Below, in pieces: positions 1-5,883 of a stretch of DNA of 6,598 nt (within the stretch, counting starts at the first letter, position 1; the number at the start of each line of letters is the position of its first letter). Both the position numbers and the translations under genes were made by a program. The stretch is taken from the NCBI GenBank assembly GCA_021160405.1, contig JAGHCO010000102.1:1-6598 (forward strand), read 5' to 3'. Source of the DNA: Candidatus Aerophobota bacterium. GTDB lineage: Bacteria; Aerophobota; Aerophobia; Aerophobales; JAGHCO01. Below the pieces are notes generated by a model that was not told the DNA's origin, did not search any database, and worked only from the letters and a program-made list of their open reading frames with translations.

Positions 1-155
1 CTACTTTTATCTTTTTACTGTGGCTCTTATGGGCGACGTATAAGTTTAGAGAGTAACTAAGGGTTTGAACGCATAGACCCGCCTTGATCGCCGCTGCCTT
101 ATGGAAACACCTCGCCGAGCAGCAAAAAGAAGAGAATTTTTCAGAGCTCTCTTGA
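1..155 (+). pseudogene. Possible remnant of a small membrane protein (OadG-like?)
   Basis: One reading frame (codons starting at position 3) first encodes a hydrophobic stretch, FIFLLWLLWATYKFRE, that ends at TAA (54-56). After LRV and TGA (66-68) the same frame resumes with an alanine-rich segment containing ALIAAALWKHLAEQQ, and ends at TGA (153-155). A single transmembrane helix followed by a tail with an AAIAAAL-type run recalls the gamma subunit of sodium-pump decarboxylases (OadG family). That resemblance is from memory and weak. With two in-frame stops and no start in the window, this would be a decayed 3' end whose 5' part lies to the left. The alternative is that the region is non-coding and the protein-like look is chance. 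Nothing else is recognisable before the promoter at 152. Confidence 0.25.
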
Positions 156-180
156 CTTTTCACCAAAGTTCTGTTAAATT
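152..180 (+). promoter_or_regulatory. Predicted sigma70-type promoter of the Uma2 gene
   Basis: TTGACT (152-157) is followed after 17 nt by TAAATT (175-180), a 5/6 and a 4/6 match to the -35 and -10 consensus. The same block recurs before the decayed Uma2 copy at 4083-4110, which supports a real regulatory unit inherited with the gene. Similarity between the two copies starts at this -35 box. Confidence 0.5.
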
Positions 181-187
181 ATAGAAA

Positions 188-196
188 AAGGAGGTG
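188..196 (+). promoter_or_regulatory. Ribosome binding site that fixes the Uma2 start
   Basis: AAGGAGGTG is a near-perfect Shine-Dalgarno sequence. Its GGAGG core lies 8 nt before ATG 203. The upstream in-frame GTG at 194 lies inside this site and so cannot be the start. Confidence 0.85.
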
Positions 197-202
197 CAAA
201 CA

Positions 203-757
203 ATGACAGGGTTAAAAACTAAGATTAAATTTACCTATGAGGACTACAAGAGCCTACCAGAGTCTGAGACCAAGCGCTATGAGCTTTTAGAAGGAGAATT
301 AATTATGGTTCCATCGCCAAATGAATATCACCAACGTATTTCAGGAAAACTTGAGTTTATCCTGCGAGCATTTATAGAGAATAAGAACTTAGGAAAAGTT
401 TATGATGCACCCTTTGATGTTGCGTTTTCCGAGGAAGATGTAGTCCAGCCCGACATTCTCTTTGTCTCTAAAGAGAACTACAGAATTATTACCGAGGAGG
501 AGATCCGGGGAGCTCCTGATCTAATAATAGAGATTCTTTCTCCTGCTACTGCTGAGCGAGATCGCACTTATAAAAGAACACTTTATGCCAGATACGGTGT
601 CCGCGAGTACTGGATTGTGGATCCAGAGAAAAAAACCATTGAGGTATTGAGTATAGGAAAGACAGGATTTGAAACCTTCGGTATCTATAGAAAGACAGAT
701 ACCTTAAAATCTCCCATCTTCCCAGGATTAACCATCAAGCTTTCCGAGGTCTTTTAG
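203..757 (+). CDS. Uma2-family (DUF820) PD-(D/E)XK nuclease-like protein
   Basis: This encodes 184 residues, a usual length for Uma2 proteins, which are restriction-endonuclease-fold proteins often present in many copies per genome. Their substrate and biological role are generally unknown. Family landmarks are all visible: an N-terminal F-T-Y-E-D-Y segment with LLEGE near residues 28-32, PSPNEYHQ at 37-44, the acidic PD motif at D84 (QPDILFV), GAPDLIIEILSP at 103-114 with E110 as the expected second metal ligand, then D120 and K124, and the typical YGVREYWIVDP at 131-141. The putative catalytic set (D84, E110, K124) is therefore intact, so the protein could be active. ATG 203 is preferred because of the strong ribosome binding site at 188-196. 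The gene has its own promoter and lies 106 nt before comM on the same strand, so read-through into comM is possible. A broken paralogue with the same promoter lies at 4132-4342. Family assignment is firm, function is not. Confidence 0.93.
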   Translation: MTGLKTKIKFTYEDYKSLPESETKRYELLEGELIMVPSPNEYHQRISGKLEFILRAFIENKNLGKVYDAPFDVAFSEEDVVQPDILFVSKENYRIITEEEIRGAPDLIIEILSPATAERDRTYKRTLYARYGVREYWIVDPEKKTIEVLSIGKTGFETFGIYRKTDTLKSPIFPGLTIKLSEVF

Positions 758-816
758 CATCTAAATCCAGTTAAAATTTTTAAACAGTTCAGTGGTTTTT
801 CTTTGCATTTAAACTT

Positions 817-840
817 ATCTGTGTAAATCCGTGGCTAAAA
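817..840 (+). repeat. TCTGTG/CCGTGG motif resembling a dispersed intergenic repeat
   Basis: The short gap between the Uma2 gene and comM contains ATCTGTGTAAATCCGTGG followed by CTAAAA. From memory, phrases of the form 'ATCTGTGT..ATCTGTGG' recur in intergenic DNA of many unrelated environmental bacteria. No second copy was seen in this window, so calling it a repeat rests on recall only. It ends just before the comM ribosome binding site and overlaps an in-frame GTG at 831 that I do not take as the start. Confidence 0.3.
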
Positions 841-850
841 TTACTTTATT

Positions 851-857
851 TAAGGAG
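851..857 (+). promoter_or_regulatory. Ribosome binding site that fixes the comM TTG start
   Basis: TAAGGAG lies 6 nt before TTG 864. No comparable site precedes the in-frame GTG at 831. The protein read from 864 begins MLAKVYSSALLG, which is how YifB/ComM proteins usually begin. Confidence 0.8.
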
Positions 858-863
858 TCCAAA

Positions 864-2399
864 TTGCTGGCTAAGGTTTACAGTAGTGCTCTTTTGGGAG
901 TTGATGCTTACCCTGTAGAAGTGGAGGTTGATATCTCTCCTGGCCTTCCCAATTTTAATATTGTAGGGCTTCCTGACCCTGCTATAAAAGAGGCAAGAGA
1001 GAGGGTAACCTCGGCTATAAAAAACTCTAATTTCCCTTTTCCCCCTCATAGAATTACTGTAAACTTAGCTCCTGCTGATGTTAAAAAAGAGGGTTCCTCT
1101 TTTGACCTTCCAATAGCTGTTGGAATCTTAAAGGCAACAGGCATAGTAGAAAAGAACAATTTATCCTCTTACTTAATTTTAGGAGAGCTTTCTCTTGATG
1201 GGATTGTCCGCAGAATAAATGGAGCACTGCCCATTACCCTGGGAGCTAAAGAAAGAGGGGTTAACTCAGTTATTCTGCCCCGAGACAACGCTAAAGAAGC
1301 TGCTGTAGTAAAGGAAGTAAATGTTTACCCTGTGGATAACCTTCCTCAAGTAATAGGATTCCTTAGCCAAAAGATAAGCATTGAGCCCTATAAATATGAA
1401 TTAAAGGAAGCTTTTCAAAGTGCCAATGAATATGAAGAGGATTTTTCTGAGGTGCACGGCCAAGAGTATGTAAAAAGAGCTCTGGAGATAGCTGCCGCTG
1501 GAGGTCATAATATTTTAATGGTTGGACCTCCTGGTGCAGGAAAAACTATGCTGGCAAGAAGGGTTCCCACTATTTTGCCTGAGTTAACTCTTGAGGAATC
1601 CATTGAAACTACCAAAGTTCATTCAGTAGCTGGACTACTTAAGCCCGGGCAGGCTCTTGTTAGCACTCGCCCTTTCAGATCTCCTCACCACACTACATCT
1701 GAGGCAGGACTTATTGGAGGTGGAAGAGTTCCCCGCCCAGGAGAGGTATCTCTTTCTCACAACGGAGTCCTTTTTCTTGATGAGCTTTCTGAGTTTCCCC
1801 ATCATGTCTTAGAGTCTCTGCGTCAACCATTAGAGGATGGAGTAGTAACCATTTCCAGAGCCCTTATATCTTTAACCTATCCAGCAAGATTTATGTTGGT
1901 AGCGGCGATGAATCCTTGCCCCTGTGGCTATTTTGGTGACCCTAACCATGAGTGCAGCTGCACTCCCTATGAAATTCAAAAGCATTTAAACAAAGTGTCT
2001 GGTCCCCTTTTAGATAGAATTGACATTCACATTCAAGTATCAGCAGTGAGAAAAGAGGACCTTTTAAGTAAAGAGAAGAGTGAGACATCTTTATCTATTA
2101 GAAAAAGGGTAAATAGGGCAAGAAAGATTCAGCTTTCCCGTTTTAAGGGAAAGTCTATTTACTGCAATTCTCAGATGAACCAGCGCCAGATAAGGAAGTT
2201 TTGTTCTCCTAAAAAAGAAGCAGAGAATCTTCTGCGCTCTGCAATCTCAGAGCTTCATTTATCTGCAAGGGCCTACTACAGAATCTTAAAGATATCTCGC
2301 ACCATTGCTGATTTAGATGAAAAAGAGGAAATAGACTCAAGCCATATATCAGAGGCTTTGCAGTATCGCTACTTAGATAGGCAGCTTTGGAGAAGGTAG
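864..2399 (+). CDS. comM: ComM/YifB-family AAA+ ATPase (Mg-chelatase-like)
   Basis: This encodes 511 residues, full length for the family. ComM is known as a hexameric helicase that promotes branch migration during recombination of incoming DNA in natural transformation. The family is broadly conserved, including in species not known to be competent. Domains in order: a Lon-protease-like N-terminal fold (about 1-190, with VEVDISPGLPNFNIVGLPD); the AAA+ core with Walker A GPPGAGKT (221-228), Walker B VLFLDE (302-307) and LLDRIDIHI around 382-390 carrying the likely arginine finger; a cysteine cluster, NPCPCGYF then CSC (C352, C354, C364, C366), which may bind metal; and the C-terminal Mg-chelatase-type helical domain with SARAYYRILKISRTIADL. 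All key residues are intact. The start is TTG 864, which removes 11 codons from the longest open frame. About 100 nt around the Walker B codons recur as a decayed fragment at 3959-4068. A DNA-recombination role in this organism is inferred from the family. Confidence 0.95.
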   Translation: MLAKVYSSALLGVDAYPVEVEVDISPGLPNFNIVGLPDPAIKEARERVTSAIKNSNFPFPPHRITVNLAPADVKKEGSSFDLPIAVGILKATGIVEKNNLSSYLILGELSLDGIVRRINGALPITLGAKERGVNSVILPRDNAKEAAVVKEVNVYPVDNLPQVIGFLSQKISIEPYKYELKEAFQSANEYEEDFSEVHGQEYVKRALEIAAAGGHNILMVGPPGAGKTMLARRVPTILPELTLEESIETTKVHSVAGLLKPGQALVSTRPFRSPHHTTSEAGLIGGGRVPRPGEVSLSHNGVLFLDELSEFPHHVLESLRQPLEDGVVTISRALISLTYPARFMLVAAMNPCPCGYFGDPNHECSCTPYEIQKHLNKVSGPLLDRIDIHIQVSAVRKEDLLSKEKSETSLSIRKRVNRARKIQLSRFKGKSIYCNSQMNQRQIRKFCSPKKEAENLLRSAISELHLSARAYYRILKISRTIADLDEKEEIDSSHISEALQYRYLDRQLWRR

Positions 2400-2426
2400 A
2401 GCCTGCATACATTTTGCCAGAATCAA

Positions 2427-2455
2427 TTGACTTGAGAGTGCAGTTACTTTATTAT
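2427..2455 (+). promoter_or_regulatory. Strong predicted promoter of the vapBC module
   Basis: TTGACT (2427-2432), a 17-nt spacer and TATTAT (2450-2455) match the sigma70 consensus at 5/6 and 5/6. This is the best -35/-10 pair I found in the window. Transcription would start near 2462, at the left edge of the inverted repeat 2463-2480. Confidence 0.65.
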
Positions 2456-2462
2456 TAAGCAA

Positions 2463-2480
2463 AAAAACTTAAGAGTTTTT
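2463..2480 (+). promoter_or_regulatory. Inverted repeat on the vapBC start site, candidate operator
   Basis: AAAAACT-TAAG-AGTTTTT is a perfect 7-bp inverted repeat with a 4-nt spacer. It begins about 8 nt after the -10 box, so it covers the predicted start of transcription. Ribbon-helix-helix antitoxins typically repress their own operon by binding such palindromes, so an operator for the antitoxin at 2510 is the natural reading. The alternative is a weak terminator for comM, since T residues end the right arm, but an AT-only stem interrupted by a single C-G pair would be unstable. Confidence 0.45.
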
Positions 2481-2497
2481 AAATACTAAAAATAAAA

Positions 2498-2504
2498 GAG
2501 GTGA
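2498..2504 (+). promoter_or_regulatory. Ribosome binding site that fixes the vapB GTG start
   Basis: GAGGTGA matches seven consecutive bases of the ideal Shine-Dalgarno sequence and lies 5 nt before GTG 2510. The earlier in-frame GTG at 2501 overlaps this site, so 2510 is the more likely start. Confidence 0.7.
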
Positions 2505-2509
2505 GTAAG

Positions 2510-2734
2510 GTGAAACAACAGGTATACATACCCGAAGGAATGAAGAAAATAGAGGCTTTAATCGCCATTGGATTATACAAAACTAAAACTGAGAGTATTA
2601 GAGAAAGCTTAAAGGATTTGCTTTCTAAATATCATGTTAAACCAATCCATGAAATTAGGAACCAGCTTAATAAACAGGTTAAGAAAAGCTTGAGTGGTGA
2701 AATTATAAAAATAAGAGAAGAAGAGATGCACTAA
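2510..2734 (+). CDS. vapB: VapB-type antitoxin, ribbon-helix-helix fold
   Basis: This is a 74-residue protein whose predicted layout fits a ribbon-helix-helix DNA-binding antitoxin. A short N-terminal beta strand (KQQVYIP, residues 2-8) is followed by helix A (about 10-22, MKKIEALIAIGLY), a KTKTE turn at 24-28 and helix B (about 29-41, IRESLKDLL). The charged C-terminal tail (about 44-74) would be the part that wraps and blocks the toxin. The gene ends one nucleotide before the vapC ATG, the classic coupled antitoxin-toxin arrangement, and is preceded by a strong promoter and a palindrome suited to autorepression. The fold is read from sequence pattern and context; no strict family signature is diagnostic at this length. 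The partner at 2736 makes the antitoxin role likely. Confidence 0.8.
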   Translation: MKQQVYIPEGMKKIEALIAIGLYKTKTESIRESLKDLLSKYHVKPIHEIRNQLNKQVKKSLSGEIIKIREEEMH

Positions 2735-2735
2735 C

Positions 2736-3233
2736 ATGACCGTTTTTTATCTTGATACCTCTGCTATTGTGAAAAGGTACAGAACAGAGGAGGGAACCGA
2801 GTTCATTGACAGACTGTTCAAGAAAATAGAAAAATCCAAACATAGATTAGCCACTTCTTTCCTTTCAGTCTTAGAGTTTATCTCGGCTCTTAGAAGACTT
2901 CTCAAAGCAAAAGAGATAACACGAGAGACGTTCACTGATTCTGTAGCGAGATTTGCAGCTGATCTTGAGAACTACTTTATAATAAGTTCAGTTGATGATA
3001 CCACAATATCAAAATCAATTTCTCTAATAATAAAACACGCTATTAAAACAGCTGATTCCATTCATCTTGCCTCTGTTATTGAACTCAAGGAAATCTTGAA
3101 AGAGAGTAAAGAAAGACTTGTTTTTGTGGTGGATGATAAGGAACTTTACACTGCTGGTCTAAATGAGAACCTGAAGGTTATCAATCCAAGAGAAAATGAT
3201 GCTGTACAAAAATTGAAAGAGTATGTAAAATAA
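2736..3233 (+). CDS. vapC: VapC-type PIN-domain ribonuclease toxin
   Basis: This encodes 165 residues of a PIN domain, the fold of VapC toxins, which cleave RNA (often tRNA or rRNA) using Mg2+ or Mn2+ held by acidic residues. The expected acidic set is present: D7 in FYLDTSAIVK, E47 in SFLSVLEFISAL, D107 in KTADSIHLAS, and D134 in VVDDKELY. The toxin is therefore predicted to be catalytically intact. It follows the antitoxin by one nucleotide with only a weak AAGAGA-like site upstream, so its translation probably depends on ribosomes finishing vapB, which helps keep antitoxin in excess. About 20 residues extend beyond the last motif, slightly longer than minimal VapC. It converges on the truncated MFS gene, whose stop lies 27 nt beyond. 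The cellular RNA target cannot be read from sequence. Confidence 0.93.
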   Translation: MTVFYLDTSAIVKRYRTEEGTEFIDRLFKKIEKSKHRLATSFLSVLEFISALRRLLKAKEITRETFTDSVARFAADLENYFIISSVDDTTISKSISLIIKHAIKTADSIHLASVIELKEILKESKERLVFVVDDKELYTAGLNENLKVINPRENDAVQKLKEYVK

Positions 3234-3260
3234 TCAGGTTTTTAACTTTCTTGTGGATGC

Positions 3261-3923
3261 TTACCTCAAATTTACCCTTTTAAAATCACAAAGTTGAACT
3301 TTATAAGTATATACTGCGCCAGTTCTAAGGGACTTTTTAAGTTCTGGTTCAGCTTCGCCTCTTTTCGGCTCTTTTACAAAAAAGTAAAATAAAAAAATTA
3401 AAATAAAATTTGGGACAGCAGCAATGACAAAGGGATATCTCCAGCTAAACTTAGGTCCAATCATCCCAGCTATAACTGCTCCCAATAGATAACCAAGTCC
3501 AATAGCAAATGAAAACCAGGCAAACCCTTTTCCCCTTTCCTTAGAAGGAAAATAATCTCCCAATAAAGATGACCCAACTGGCAGAATAACACCCATCCCC
3601 AAACCTGTTAGGGCTCTGGTAATAAAAAGCTGAGTATAACTCTGGGCAAAAGCTGTTAAAAAGCATGGAATTTCATCCAAAAGGACTCCTATAGTAAGTA
3701 ATTTCTTCCTCGAATATTTATCTACCCACCAGCCCCATAAAAGAACCGTTAATGCACCAACAATGATAAAAACTGAGCTTATTGCTCCCATCTGAGCATG
3801 ACCTACTCCAAATTCAGCTTCAACTAAAAGATAATTTGGAACTAAAGCTGCCTGATCAGCAGTTAAAAAGATAGCTATAAGGATTAACCCAAACATTCCC
3901 AAACGTTGTTCTTTTTCTAACAT
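3261..3923 (-). pseudogene. Truncated MFS transporter, N-terminal half only
   Basis: On the minus strand 220 residues from ATG 3923 encode about six transmembrane helices of a major facilitator superfamily transporter, of the sugar/organic-acid or spinster-like kind. MFS motif A is visible at residues 64-74 (GWWVDKYSRKK) in the loop after the second helix. TRALTGLGMGVILPVG fits helix 4, and EPKRGEAEPEL fits the central cytosolic loop. A complete member has about 12 helices and 400 or more residues. Here the frame stops at TAA 3261-3263 shortly after KSLRTGAVYTYK, so helices 7-12 are missing. The break lies near 3260-3275, next to the end of vapC. The open frame continues upstream to an ATG at 4031, but those extra codons are mostly antisense comM fragment. 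No good Shine-Dalgarno site precedes ATG 3923, 3941 or 3896. Loss of both the 3' half and the native upstream region indicates a dead gene. A functional half-transporter is possible but unlikely. Confidence 0.8.
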
Positions 3924-3958
3924 CAAAAACAATTCTATCATTTTTAGAAAGAAAATCA

Positions 3959-4068
3959 ACACAATGAAGTTCTTTTTCTTGATGAGCTTTCCGAGTTTCC
4001 CATCATGTTTTAGAGCCTCTGCGTCAACCATTAGAAGATGAAGGGGTAACCATTTCCCGGAACCTTAG
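3959..4068 (+). pseudogene. Decayed fragment of comM (Walker B region)
   Basis: About 98 nt here align by hand with comM 1763-1861, with roughly ten mismatches (mostly transitions) and one missing C in the run at about 3999-4002. That gap shifts the frame. The fragment spans the codons for the Walker B aspartate-glutamate and the following LRQPLEDG segment. Shared landmarks are CTTTTTCTTGATGAGCTTT and CTCTGCGTCAACCATTAGA. Similarity fades at about 3959 on the left and about 4068 on the right, so the rest of the gene is absent. It is in the same orientation as the intact comM but antisense to the truncated MFS gene, and forms the N-terminal extension of that open frame. Confidence 0.88.
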
Positions 4069-4082
4069 CTTTCCCCTTTTGT

Positions 4083-4110
4083 TTGACTTTCCTCAAAGTT
4101 TTGTTAAATT
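4083..4110 (+). promoter_or_regulatory. Retained promoter of the decayed Uma2 copy
   Basis: TTGACT (4083-4088) and TAAATT (4105-4110), spaced by 16 nt, match the promoter of the intact Uma2 gene apart from a one-base shorter spacer and a few substitutions. With the gene behind it broken, this promoter could now feed the flippase gene that starts at 4393. I saw no terminator between them. Confidence 0.4.
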
Positions 4111-4131
4111 ATGGAAAAGGAGATGGGAATA

Positions 4132-4342
4132 ATGACCAAGTTAAAAACTAAGATTAAATTTACCTATGAGGACTATAAGAGCCTACCGGAATCTTGAGAC
4201 CAAGCGCTATGAACTTTTGGAAGGAGAATTAGTTATGGTTCTATCGCCAAATGAATATCACCAACGAATCTCAAGGAAGCTTGGCATCTTAAAATCCCCT
4301 ATCTTCCCAGGATTAACCATCAAGCTTTCCGAGGTCCTTTAG
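4132..4342 (+). pseudogene. Broken Uma2-family paralogue (frameshift plus internal deletion)
   Basis: This is a close copy of the gene at 203-757, including its Shine-Dalgarno site (AAGGAG, 4117-4122) and ATG 4132. The first 21 codons read MTKLKTKIKFTYEDYKSLPES. A single inserted T at about 4192-4195 then creates an immediate TGA (4195-4197) and a frameshift. Similarity continues to about 4284, equivalent to 353 in the intact gene, and jumps to the equivalent of about 700, so roughly 345 nt are missing. The lost part encodes every putative catalytic residue (D84, E110, K124). The last block restores the C-terminal end up to TAG 4340-4342. Two independent lesions make this a certain pseudogene. 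Both breaks postdate a duplication that carried the gene from its -35 box to its stop. Confidence 0.93.
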
Positions 4343-4392
4343 ACATAAACAGGGCAAGTTTGGGAAAATACAGTAATTTATAAAGGGACATC

Positions 4393-5883
4393 TTGTCAAA
4401 ACTTGCGAAATTTAAATTAAGACCCATATTTAAAGGTATCTCTTTAACGTTTACAACAGAAGCAATAGTTCTAATAGCTTTCTTTGTTATTTATCGGTTA
4501 ATCGGGGAAAATTTTGGACCTGAAGGGGTAGGTGAGTATTCCTTAATTAAAAAAGTAATTGGATTTCTGCAGCCGCTTTTACTTTTAGGTTTAGGAATAG
4601 GCCTGCCAAGATATATTGCAATGTCCCAAGATAAAGGAGAGAGAAGTTCTTATACAAAAAGTGGTGTGTTAGTTGTTGCAATTTTGATTTTTATTTTTTT
4701 AATCTTCATAAACTTATTTAAAGGGCAATTTGCTAAGATATTCTTTGGCACTATTACCTATACTAATTTAGTTTTTCCATTTTCGCTTTTTTTAGCAGGT
4801 TTAACTTTGCACGCCCTGGTTTATTCTTATTTTCGCGGAAGATTATTTGTTAAAAGATTTAATTTTCTCCAAATAATAAATTTAAGTGCAGTCCCTTTAA
4901 TTATTCTTATTTTCTTTAAAAACATTACTATTGGAAGAATGGTAACTTTAATAGGAATTACTACCATTATAATCTCTTTCCTCTTCTCTTTGTTTTTTAT
5001 CAAAGAACTTTTTGGTCCTACTGAAAAATGGCAATTTAAGAATTCATTAAAGGAATTATTGAAATACAGCTTACCCCGTGTTCCCGGTGATTTTGCTCTG
5101 GCTGGTCTTTTATCCTTAGGGCCAATTTTTGCTACTCACTTCGCATCTATCCAAGAAGTAGGTTATCTTTCAGTAAGTCAAAGTTTATTAAGAACAGTAG
5201 GAGTAGCAATAACCCCTTTAGGGTTAGTCCTTCTCCCCAAAGTTAGTGGTTTAATAGTAAACGAAAAGCAAGAAACAATAAGAGAAAATTTAAATTTTCT
5301 AATTGGAGCTGTTTTGCAATGTTCAGTTTTTGTCTGTGTTCAATTAATAATATTCACCGATGCGATGATAAAATACTGGTTAGGCCCTGAATTCTTTAGT
5401 GCCATCCCGATAATGCGTATTGTGTTTCTTTCAATAATTTTTTATACTTTTTACTTAGCTCTGAGGAGTATCTTAGATGCTGTTAAAGTTAAACCCTTGA
5501 ACACCATAAACCTTTTTATATCTTTAGGAATTTTTTTGTTCATTGCTGGGATTTTATTGTTTTCAGTAAAACTTTTCTCTCCAATTATTAGTTTAAGTAT
5601 AGCCCTAACCTCTGGAATGGGATGTTTAGGAATTTTAACCTATCTCTCAATTAGAAAAATATACCCTAAAGAAATGAAAAAAGATTTAAATTATCTATGG
5701 ACAGCTCTTGTTATTAATATTTTGTTAGGAGCTGTAGCAGTGCTAATTAAATCATTTGTAGCTTCAAAACTCTACTATTTGATTGTCTTTGAAATTATGT
5801 TGGGGACAGTATATTTATTGTCTTTGTGGCTGTTAAAAATAGACTGGATAAGAGAGGTCCCAAAAATAATAAAAGTCAAATAA
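4393..5883 (+). CDS. Polysaccharide flippase, MOP superfamily (Wzx-like)
   Basis: This encodes 496 residues, almost entirely hydrophobic, with about 12-14 predicted transmembrane helices. That is the size and look of Wzx-type flippases, which move undecaprenyl-linked oligosaccharides across the inner membrane during O-antigen, capsule or exopolysaccharide synthesis. Family landmarks are an N-terminal amphipathic start followed by helix 1 (about 23-37), GPEGVGEYSL (42-51), a glycine-rich GLGIGLPRYIA (66-76), and a mid-protein segment RTVGVAITPLGLVLLPKVSGL. The start is TTG 4393 with AAGGGA at 4383-4388 just upstream; spacing is short (4 nt), so initiation may be modest. It lies 50 nt after the broken Uma2 copy and about 110 nt before an O-antigen ligase-like gene on the same strand, which supports a polysaccharide locus starting here. 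The exact sugar substrate cannot be inferred. A related MOP exporter such as a teichuronic- or lipid-linked intermediate flippase is the alternative. Confidence 0.9.
   Translation: MSKLAKFKLRPIFKGISLTFTTEAIVLIAFFVIYRLIGENFGPEGVGEYSLIKKVIGFLQPLLLLGLGIGLPRYIAMSQDKGERSSYTKSGVLVVAILIFIFLIFINLFKGQFAKIFFGTITYTNLVFPFSLFLAGLTLHALVYSYFRGRLFVKRFNFLQIINLSAVPLIILIFFKNITIGRMVTLIGITTIIISFLFSLFFIKELFGPTEKWQFKNSLKELLKYSLPRVPGDFALAGLLSLGPIFATHFASIQEVGYLSVSQSLLRTVGVAITPLGLVLLPKVSGLIVNEKQETIRENLNFLIGAVLQCSVFVCVQLIIFTDAMIKYWLGPEFFSAIPIMRIVFLSIIFYTFYLALRSILDAVKVKPLNTINLFISLGIFLFIAGILLFSVKLFSPIISLSIALTSGMGCLGILTYLSIRKIYPKEMKKDLNYLWTALVINILLGAVAVLIKSFVASKLYYLIVFEIMLGTVYLLSLWLLKIDWIREVPKIIKVK

Noticed and set aside
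54..68. Recoded stops (alternative genetic code or selenocysteine) in the left-edge frame
   Set aside because: TAA and TGA both interrupt the frame, and every intact gene in the window is free of internal stops with the standard code. Decay is the simpler reading.
194..202. GTG at 194 as the start of the Uma2 gene
   Set aside because: It lies inside the Shine-Dalgarno sequence AAGGAGGTG that serves ATG 203.
771..783. TTAAAA-T-TTTTAA palindrome after the Uma2 stop as a terminator
   Set aside because: The stem is only A-T pairs with a one-base loop, so it cannot form a stable terminator hairpin; it is expected by chance in AT-rich DNA.
831..863. GTG at 831 as the start of comM
   Set aside because: There is no ribosome site before it, whereas TTG 864 has TAAGGAG at the right distance and gives the family's usual N terminus.
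846..1049. 67-codon open frame on the minus strand inside comM
   Set aside because: It is a shadow of the intact comM coding frame, with arginine/serine-rich composition and no recognisable family.
2209..2412. 67-codon minus-strand open frame over the comM end
   Set aside because: It is antisense to conserved comM C-terminal codons and has no protein-like features.
2747..2935. 62-codon minus-strand open frame inside vapC
   Set aside because: It is antisense to conserved PIN-domain codons, including D7 and E47; it is a shadow frame.
3234..4392. An insertion sequence or integron explaining the rearranged zone
   Set aside because: No transposase or integrase coding sequence, terminal inverted repeats or target-site duplications were seen.
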